From the NCBI GenBank assembly GCA_030446945.1, contig JAUJMI010000020.1, positions 1 to 10,478 on the forward strand: DNA of 10,478 bases. The letters are read 5' to 3'. Shown here one piece after another: positions 5,557 to 10,478 of the stretch. Origin of the DNA: Longimicrobium sp. Its GTDB lineage: Bacteria; Gemmatimonadota; Gemmatimonadetes; Longimicrobiales; Longimicrobiaceae. How positions within the stretch are numbered: position 1 is the first letter of the stretch; the number at the start of each line of letters is the position of its first letter. The notes beneath the pieces were generated by a model. It did no database searches. It was given only the letters and a program-made list of their open reading frames with translations, and had not been told where the DNA came from. The position numbers and the translations under genes are program-made.

Positions 5557-6723
5557 CTACAATTCGCCCGTGAACGCGTGGTGCAGCAGCGACTTCTTCA
5601 ACTCGTCCAGCGCGGCGAGCTTGCGCTGATAAATGGATTCGAGACGGCGTACTTGCGCGGCCAGAGACTCGAGCGCATTCACCACATTCGCCTGTTCCGT
5701 GACGTCGGCCGGCATGTGTATCGGAATCGAGTTTAGAGCGCGCTGTGTTAATTTCGGCTGGGCAGCTCCGGTGACATAGGGATCGAGTCGCATACTCTCT
5801 AGGTAACATTCGACGAATCGCTGAGTGGGCATACTGTCGAATCGCAGCACATGGGCATGATTGTTCACCCAGTACTTCCCGGTGACGGAGAATGCGATTG
5901 GACTTGACCTCATCAACAAATTTGCGCCATCCTCCGAAATCAGCAGCGCGTCGCCGTCGAAAATGTAATCGGCTACGTAGTCCACTATACCGGAAGCGCC
6001 ATAATATGGGTACACGCCACCGGTACGCTCGCTTTTCGTAATAGGTATTCGCTTGCGATCCAAGCTGGTCGAGATCCGGTCGATTGTTGTCTCCACCCAG
6101 CCTTCGTGCTGATCACCGAAGAGTACGTTGCGATAGCTCTCGAACAGCGCCCGCGCGTTCAGGAGGTTCTTTTCGGCGTTCGTATTAACGATGGAGATGG
6201 CCTCGAACGCTTCGTCGAGGATGCTAACTATGCGCTGCTGTTCGGGGAGGTCAGGGAACTTGATTACGATCGCCTTGTATGCGTCACCATTGAGATTGCG
6301 AATGCCTGTGGAGTGGCTTTGCATCGCTTCTGTCGTACCCGACACATACTTCCAATACAGGAACTTATGCAGAAACCGAAAATCCAATGAGCCTGGATCG
6401 AGTACGCGGAGCGCTGACGTGAAGTTACTGAACGAGAAATCTCCTTCTGACTTGTCGAACAGAACTACTCGCCCAACTGCCTGCTTGGGTCCGCCACCGG
6501 ATTTTTCCAAGATCACATCACCGAACTGCAGTCGGCGTTTCTCGAATTTCTTCTTCTCAACGTCGAGATAGGCGATGTCTGAATCGTCCAAAGTACCGTC
6601 TGTCGCGAAATTCGTGTTCCGAATCACACCCACGTTCACGAAAGGCGGCTTTTCGCCCTTCCAAAGACCATTGATGAAGAGGCACACATCCGTCAGCGGT
6701 CGCGCTACCCACTCCTTGCTCAT
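5557..6723 (-). CDS. hsdS: Type I restriction-modification specificity subunit
   Basis: A 388-residue HsdS, the subunit that reads the bipartite target sequence for the methyltransferase (M2S) and restriction (R2M2S) complexes. It shows the usual two-fold plan. The first target-recognition domain (about 1-158) ends in LNGDAYKAIVIKFPDLPEQQRIVSIL, followed by a conserved coiled-coil spacer (about 159-205). The second target-recognition domain (about 208-340; YYGASGIVDYV, ISEDGAN, AQPKLTQRALNSIPI) precedes a second coiled coil ending KLAALDELKKSLLHHAFTGEL, the classic HsdS tail. The ATG at 6723 overlaps the hsdM TGA in ATGA, so the two are translationally coupled. Base composition is much lower in GC (roughly half) than the flanking genes, as is common for exchanged specificity genes. 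The target sequence cannot be predicted from the protein alone. Confidence 0.95.
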   Translation of the reverse strand: MSKEWVARPLTDVCLFINGLWKGEKPPFVNVGVIRNTNFATDGTLDDSDIAYLDVEKKKFEKRRLQFGDVILEKSGGGPKQAVGRVVLFDKSEGDFSFSNFTSALRVLDPGSLDFRFLHKFLYWKYVSGTTEAMQSHSTGIRNLNGDAYKAIVIKFPDLPEQQRIVSILDEAFEAISIVNTNAEKNLLNARALFESYRNVLFGDQHEGWVETTIDRISTSLDRKRIPITKSERTGGVYPYYGASGIVDYVADYIFDGDALLISEDGANLLMRSSPIAFSVTGKYWVNNHAHVLRFDSMPTQRFVECYLESMRLDPYVTGAAQPKLTQRALNSIPIHMPADVTEQANVVNALESLAAQVRRLESIYQRKLAALDELKKSLLHHAFTGEL

Positions 6724-8173
6724 AGGAGCCCCCGGATCGTTTCCAACACTCGGGCGCTCTCCTTGTCAAGCGCGATAATCCGTTCGATGATGTCGTGCGG
6801 CCTACTGTACGTCACTACCTCCCCGCCATTCGGGTTCTTCACCGAAAGATCGTACGTTGCTGGATCGAGTACCCCCACATCCACGCGCCAGGACCTCGTC
6901 GAGTCCGCGAAGGTCTTCTGGAGCTCGACGAACTCGGTGAGGTCGGAATCATTGAGCGGGTTGGTCTTGCCGAGGTTGCGACCCGGGTCGAGCTGGTAGT
7001 ACCACACCTTGCGCGTCGGCGCGCCCTTTTCGAAGAAGAGCACGACCGTCTTCACGCCGGCCCCTTGAAAGGTGCCGCTCGGGCAGTCCAGCACCGTGTG
7101 GAGGTTGCAGCTCTCCAGCAGCATCCGGCGCAGGCTCACCGAGGCGTTGTCGGTGTTGGACAAAAAGGTGTTCTTGATGACCACGCCCCCGCGCCCGCCG
7201 GGCCGCAGCACTTTGATGAAGTGCTGGAGGAAGAGCGAAGCCGTCTCACCCGTGCGGATGGGGAAGTTCTGCTGGACCTCCTTCCGCTCCTTGCCGCCGA
7301 AGGGTGGATTGGCGAGCACCACGTCGTAGCGGCTGCTGTCCTGCACGTCCGCCAGGTTCTCCGTGAGCGTGTTGGTGTGGATGATGTTCGGCGCCTCGAT
7401 GCCGTGCAGGATCATGTTCATGATCCCAATTACGTAGGCCAGCGACTTCTTTTCCTTCCCGTAGAAAGTGCGCGTCTGGAGCGTCTCCAGATCGCTGGTG
7501 GTCAGCCCTGGCCGCGACTTGAGGTACTCGAACGCCTCGCACAGGAAGCCGGCCGAGCCCGCCGCCCCGTCGTAGATACGCTGCCCGATCTCCGGCTTCA
7601 CCACCCGCACGATGGCGCGGATCAGCGGGCGCGGCGTGTAGTACTCGCCGCCATTGCGCCCGGCGTTCCCCATGTTGCGGATCTTGGCCTCGTACAGGTG
7701 CGACAGCTCGTGCTTCTCCGTCTGCGAGCGGAGCGCAGCCTGTCGATCTGCTCGACGATCTCGCGCAGGTTGTAGCCGGACGAGATCCTGTTTTTGATCT
7801 CCCCAAAGATCTCCCCGATCTTGTACTCGATGGTCTGCGGTCCGCTCGCCCGCTCCTTGAAGCCGTGCAGGTAAGGGAAGAGCTTCCGGTCCACGAACTC
7901 GCGCAGGTCGTCGCCGGTCATCGCGCGCTTGTCGTCGATGCGCCTGTCGCTCCCCTTCGGCGCGGCCCAGCTGTCCCAGCGATACTCCGGGTCCAGGATG
8001 TACGCGTACTCGCGGCCGTCGAACCCGGCCTGGGCCGCCCGGTCCTCCTCCAGCCCGTCCAGGTACTTCAGGAAGAGCAGCCACGAAGTCTGCTCGGTGT
8101 AATCCAGCTCCGTCGTGCAGCCGGCCTCCTTGCGGAGGACATCGTCGATATTCTTGAAAGCCTGTTCGAACAC
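6720..8173 (-). pseudogene. hsdM: Type I DNA methyltransferase M subunit, split by a one-base frameshift
   Basis: HsdM, which with HsdS forms the adenine-N6 methyltransferase that protects the genome. It would be 484 residues if one base were restored. A GTG start at 8173 (AAGG upstream) opens the typical N-terminal domain (MFEQAFKNIDDVLRKEAG). After R147 (codon 7735-7733) the frame breaks. Family members read LRFRSQTEKHELSHLYEAK here, and the observed bases give this exactly if a T is restored at 7731-7732 (CTCC for CTTCC). The downstream frame then carries NGGEYYTPRPLI, the SAM-binding loop YDGAAGSAGF (201-210 corrected), the catalytic NPPF (289-292) and an intact C-terminus ending in the ATGA overlap with hsdS. 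As written, the first frame stops at 7622 after 36 foreign residues, leaving neither fragment functional. A sequencing error, real inactivation or recoding would all fit. Confidence 0.9.
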
Positions 8174-8300
8174 GCGTGCCTTATGGGAAATGCGCGGAGA
8201 TGAGCTGCAAACGCGAGATCGGGGTCACGACGGGTCTCAACGACGAGAGAACACGCGGAGCCGATCCCCTCAAAAGATCAAACCCGGCAGGTCGTCGTCA
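8174..8300. other. Gap upstream of hsdM
   Basis: These 127 bases separate the helix-turn-helix gene from hsdM and contain no open frame that I can support. The hsdM promoter may lie here, but I see no convincing -35/-10 pair. The best candidate (TTGCAG then CATAAG) would place the start point almost on the GTG. Confidence 0.35.
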
Positions 8301-8678
8301 TCAGGGGCGTGACGCGGCCCGCACCAGCCACTCGGGAAGCGGCGCGGTCCCGCCGCTTCGCAACGTGGAGACGAACTCGGCCACACGACGCGCAGCATCG
8401 GCGCGCTCGCCCGGAGGGAGATGAGTGACGAGCAGCGACAACGCGGCAAGCCCGGCATCGGCTGACACGTCGCCCGCCGCCGCCTGCCGCTGCACGTACC
8501 ATTCGGTGAGCTTGCGAACCGTCGCCGGGTGCGGGTCGGTTCCGTCCACGAACGCGCGAAATCCCGTGCCGGACAACCCGATCTCGCGTGCAGCTTGGCG
8601 CTGCGACGTCGCTTCCGCATAGGAACGGGCGGCCTCGCGGAGTGCCTCCACGGGAACGATGCGCTCAGACGAAGGCAT
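8301..8678 (-). CDS. Small helix-turn-helix DNA-binding protein (probable regulator)
   Basis: A 125-residue protein. Residues about 11-62 resemble a Cro/XRE-like helix-turn-helix: helix ALREAARSYAEA, then SQRQAAREIGLSGTGFRAFVDG (25-46) with the QAAREIGLS helix-turn and a second recognition-like helix, followed by HPATVRKLTEWYVQR. The second half (about 75-125) is helical (LAALSLLVTHLPPGERADAARRVAEFVSTLR) and could dimerise. The ATG at 8678 has a G-rich ribosome site (GGCGGGGG) six or more bases upstream. It lies upstream of hsdM on the same strand and is divergent from a 93-residue gene, so it could control either or both. That is inference from position, and it is not a standard part of Type I systems. 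The HTH call is moderately sure and the target is unknown. Confidence 0.7.
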   Translation of the reverse strand: MPSSERIVPVEALREAARSYAEATSQRQAAREIGLSGTGFRAFVDGTDPHPATVRKLTEWYVQRQAAAGDVSADAGLAALSLLVTHLPPGERADAARRVAEFVSTLRSGGTAPLPEWLVRAASRP

Positions 8679-8701
8679 GGTTGCCCCCGCCAGAGACGCG
8701 C

Positions 8702-8730
8702 TTGTTTCGGTGCGCTATTTGCGCTATATT
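8702..8730 (+). promoter_or_regulatory. Promoter-like sequence in the divergent gap
   Basis: TTGTTT (8702-8707), 17 bases and TATATT (8725-8730) form a sigma-70-like arrangement reading toward the gene at 8805. A direct repeat TGCGCTAT (8711-8718 and 8720-8727) overlaps the spacer and the -10, and an 8-bp palindrome GTGTACAC (8736-8743) sits at the expected start point. These could be binding sites for the adjacent helix-turn-helix protein. Confidence 0.4.
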
Positions 8731-8794
8731 TCCTTGTGTACACGCAGCAGATTACGCCCCCAGCCGCGTTCCCGGCAAGGGCTACTTCATGGGG

Positions 8795-8799
8795 GGAGG
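8795..8799 (+). promoter_or_regulatory. Strong Shine-Dalgarno site
   Basis: GGAGG, followed by T, lies five bases before the ATG at 8805. It fixes that start over the out-of-frame ATG at 8789, whose frame gives an Arg-rich, implausible product. Confidence 0.65.
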
Positions 8800-8804
8800 T
8801 CCGG

Positions 8805-9086
8805 ATGCAGACGAGGAGCGAACGGGGCGAGCGATTCTCGCCGATGCGGCTGCTGGAGATGCTGGAGTTCCGCTTCGGCGCCTTCGAGACGATCGCGTAC
8901 GCCGCGCTGGAGCTCGCGCGGAAGCAGCCCGACGACACGCTGCCGATGGACACGAAGACGGCCGACGCGATCCTGGAGTTCGGCGACGATCTTCGGCAAG
9001 CGTATCGAGCAGCGGCGGAGTGGACGGACGATCAGGCAGTCGCGCGAACCCGGCTCACAGTCTCGAACGCCGGGAACGCCGCGTGA
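8805..9086 (+). CDS. Small protein of unknown function (93 aa)
   Basis: The only plus-strand gene in the window. The start is set by a near-perfect ribosome site. The product is mostly helical by composition (SPMRLLEMLEFRFGAFETIAYAALELARKQ, then KTADAILEFGDDLRQAYRAAAEWTDDQAVAR), acidic in the middle, without a signal peptide, Cys or membrane segment, so probably cytoplasmic. I do not recognise a family. It is divergent from the helix-turn-helix gene across a 126-base gap with promoter-like and repeat elements, and converges on the unrelated gene ending at 9114, 27 bases beyond its stop. A partner or target of the neighbouring regulator is possible but not shown. Confidence 0.6.
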   Translation: MQTRSERGERFSPMRLLEMLEFRFGAFETIAYAALELARKQPDDTLPMDTKTADAILEFGDDLRQAYRAAAEWTDDQAVARTRLTVSNAGNAA

Positions 9087-9113
9087 CGTCAGGTGTGATC
9101 TTTGGCGGACCTC

Positions 9114-9512
9114 TTAGCCCGCGATCGAATCTAGTCCCGACCGGACTTGCCCGAGCGGAAGCTTGCCCACGAGCGCGTGTGCGAGGTACAGATACAAGCC
9201 GTCGACGACACGCGCTTCTGAGCCTAGCCCGATTTTGCTCGGACGCCCGCGACTGCTCAGGCAGACGCTCCAGCGGAGCCGTCCGGCGTCGCGCGAGGCG
9301 AGCGCCAGGTACTCCCGGCCGGCCTCACGAGTAGTGTCCGCGTGGAACTTCGCGAGGAGCGGACCGTCCACTACCCAGACCCAGGCGATCCGCTGATCCA
9401 CATCAGGGTCACCGATGATGCGCTCGTTGGTCCCGTCGAGCCATTCCCGCAGCCGGCGGTGCAGTTCCGGCTTGGTGAGCGGGGATTTTCGGGATACACG
9501 ATCCATAGGCAT
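9114..9512 (-). CDS. Protein of unknown function (132 aa)
   Basis: I do not recognise this protein. It has no signal peptide or membrane helix, so it is probably cytoplasmic. The N-terminal part is basic and helical (LTKPELHRRLREWLDGTNERII), the middle is Trp/Val-rich (IAWVWVVDGPLLAKFHAD), and the C-terminal part is helical (ARVVDGLYLYLAHALVGKLPLG). The ATG at 9512 has AGGA about 8 bases upstream; a second ATG two codons on is an alternative. It begins 15 bases after the stop of the class C-type serine hydrolase gene, so the two are probably co-transcribed, although a cytoplasmic partner for a usually exported hydrolase is not obvious. Codon use matches a real gene (G/C at most third positions). 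It ends tail-to-tail with the plus-strand 93-residue gene. Confidence 0.6.
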   Translation of the reverse strand: MPMDRVSRKSPLTKPELHRRLREWLDGTNERIIGDPDVDQRIAWVWVVDGPLLAKFHADTTREAGREYLALASRDAGRLRWSVCLSSRGRPSKIGLGSEARVVDGLYLYLAHALVGKLPLGQVRSGLDSIAG

Positions 9513-9527
9513 GGCGTCGTCCTGTGT

Positions 9528-10478
9528 TCAGCGGCACACCGGCGCCGCATCCAGGCTCTCCTCTCGCGCCATGGGGCGGACGTCCAGGAACTGGACCTTC
9601 GCCGGCTCGGTGGGCGCGAGGGTGATGGAGACGCGCAGGTCGCCGGTGGCGCACCGCATGCGCCAGCGGCCGCGCAGGGCGTTCTCGACCACGAAGGGTC
9701 CCTCGTTGCGGCACTGGCCCCCGGCGGCGGTGCGCAGGCGGTCGATGGCGGCGCGGCGCCGCTCCTTCGGCTCATCCAGGTACAGGTTCATGGCGGCGAC
9801 GCGGTCCGCCAGGGCGTCGTCCCAGCGCGCCACCAGCCGCGACACCTCCTCGCGGCGCTCCAGCAGCACGGCGGCGGGCCGCGGCATACGCGCGGTGAGG
9901 CCGCCCGTCTTCGCCAGCATCTCCAGCGCCTGCTCGAAGACGCCGCCCCACGGGGTGTAGGTGAGGTTCCCCATCGCCACGATGCCGACGCCGTGCTCCG
10001 GGAGCCAGCGCATGAGCGAGCCGAACCCGGGCAGGCCGCCGCTGTGCGACACCGACGTGCGGAAGAGGCACGTCTGGCGCACCCCCAGCCCGTAGCCGTA
10101 GCCGCCCGCGCTCAGGATCACCCGCCCCGACGTGTCGCGCACGGCCGACGCGCCGCTGTAGCGCGCCACCTGCTGCATCTCCCGGCGTGAGGAGCGGCGC
10201 AGAGGGCCGGCGTCCGGGCCGTCGCGCGCGGGCCAGGCGTCCAGCATGAAGCCCACCCAGCGCCCCAGGTCGCCGACCGAAGTGAGCATACCCCCCATCG
10301 GCCCGAACGCGCCGTCGGGGAGCTGCTTCTCCTCCAGCCACTCCCCGTCCCGCCTGCGATACCCGTGCGCCAGCCGCCGCGCGGGAATGTCGGCGGCTTC
10401 CAGCGTGGTCGCGTGCATTCCGAGCGGCCGCAGCACCTTTTCGCGCAGGTAGCGCGGGTACGGCATCCCCGACACGTT
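9528..10478 (-). CDS. Beta-lactamase family (class C type) serine hydrolase, 5' end outside the window
   Basis: The C-terminal 316 residues of a serine hydrolase of the class C beta-lactamase / DD-peptidase family. Such proteins are usually exported and act on peptidoglycan-like amides or on esters. The window opens in the region after the YxN motif (SGMPYPRYLREKVLRPLGM, the family's loop plus PLGM turn). GPMGGMLTSVGDLGRWVGFML, the family signature before the last motif, follows. The third active-site motif is HSGG (about residue 162 of the visible part) in VSHSGGLPGFGSLMRWLPEHGVGIV. The SxxK nucleophile motif must lie upstream and cannot be checked. Beyond the catalytic domain is a C-terminal extension of about 130 residues with cysteines near the end (QCRNEG, RCATGD, VCR), which could form disulfides outside the cytoplasm. 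No in-frame stop interrupts the visible part. Confidence 0.88.
   Translation of the reverse strand, partial: NVSGMPYPRYLREKVLRPLGMHATTLEAADIPARRLAHGYRRRDGEWLEEKQLPDGAFGPMGGMLTSVGDLGRWVGFMLDAWPARDGPDAGPLRRSSRREMQQVARYSGASAVRDTSGRVILSAGGYGYGLGVRQTCLFRTSVSHSGGLPGFGSLMRWLPEHGVGIVAMGNLTYTPWGGVFEQALEMLAKTGGLTARMPRPAAVLLERREEVSRLVARWDDALADRVAAMNLYLDEPKERRRAAIDRLRTAAGGQCRNEGPFVVENALRGRWRMRCATGDLRVSITLAPTEPAKVQFLDVRPMAREESLDAAPVCR

Noticed and set aside
7725-7740. Programmed ribosomal frameshift in hsdM
   Set aside because: No slippery heptamer, downstream pseudoknot or internal ribosome-like stimulator is evident, and HsdM is normally made as one frame, so I treat it as a deletion or sequence error rather than recoding.
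6720-8084. hsdM as a complete shorter protein starting at 8084
   Set aside because: The first 110 or so residues of that frame are Arg/Gly/Pro-rich shadow sequence of the real N-terminal domain, which is encoded in the other frame from 8173.
1-10478. tRNA, rRNA, CRISPR arrays, insertion sequences, attachment sites
   Set aside because: I looked for cloverleaf-like stretches, regularly spaced repeats, transposase-like frames and terminal repeats and found none.

Overview
The window is high in GC, with strong G/C preference at third codon positions, classic GGAG-type ribosome binding sites and several short secreted proteins. The overall style (beta-lactamase-fold serine hydrolases, small exported proteins of unknown function, a DSGIT/DTAS-rich secretome) suggests a soil- or sediment-type high-GC bacterium. 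Gemmatimonadota (Longimicrobium-like) is my best guess, but this is an impression from sequence style, with no marker gene to confirm it. All genes but one read on the minus strand, so the biological order runs from high to low coordinates.

Right end (9114-10478): the C-terminal two thirds of a beta-lactamase family (class C type) serine hydrolase enters from outside the window and is followed after 15 bases by a 132-residue protein I do not recognise. A 93-residue plus-strand gene of unknown function (8805-9086) converges on that pair. It is divergent from a small helix-turn-helix protein gene (8301-8678).

Centre (2390-8173): a Type I restriction-modification locus in the order hsdM, hsdS, antitoxin, toxin, hsdR. 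hsdM and hsdS overlap by the four bases ATGA. A RelE/ParE-type toxin with a swapped-hairpin (AbrB-like) antitoxin sits between hsdS and hsdR, the slot that holds the anticodon nuclease gene prrC in the E. coli prr locus. The antitoxin has its own promoter-like sequence (TTGACC, 17 bases, TATCGT) abutting a perfect 16-bp palindrome. A perfect 13-bp hairpin lies between toxin and hsdR. hsdM as written carries a one-base deletion at about 7731-7732. It splits the reading frame after residue 147, so the methyltransferase, and with it the whole restriction system, would be non-functional unless this is a sequencing error or a recoding site.

Left end (1-2250): three minus-strand genes for exported proteins. 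Two (2250-1642 and 1603-1028) are of unknown function with clear signal peptides. The third (927-1, TTG start) is a class A beta-lactamase-like serine hydrolase with SxxK and SDN motifs but a KQG in place of KTG and no clear omega-loop glutamate. Its last 16 codons look out of frame, as if another single base were missing near position 51.

The most interesting parts are the toxin-antitoxin module embedded in the Type I operon with its own operator-like palindrome, and the hsdM frameshift. Together they raise the possibility that the TA pair guards, or has outlived, a dead restriction system. No RNA genes, CRISPR arrays or insertion sequences were seen.
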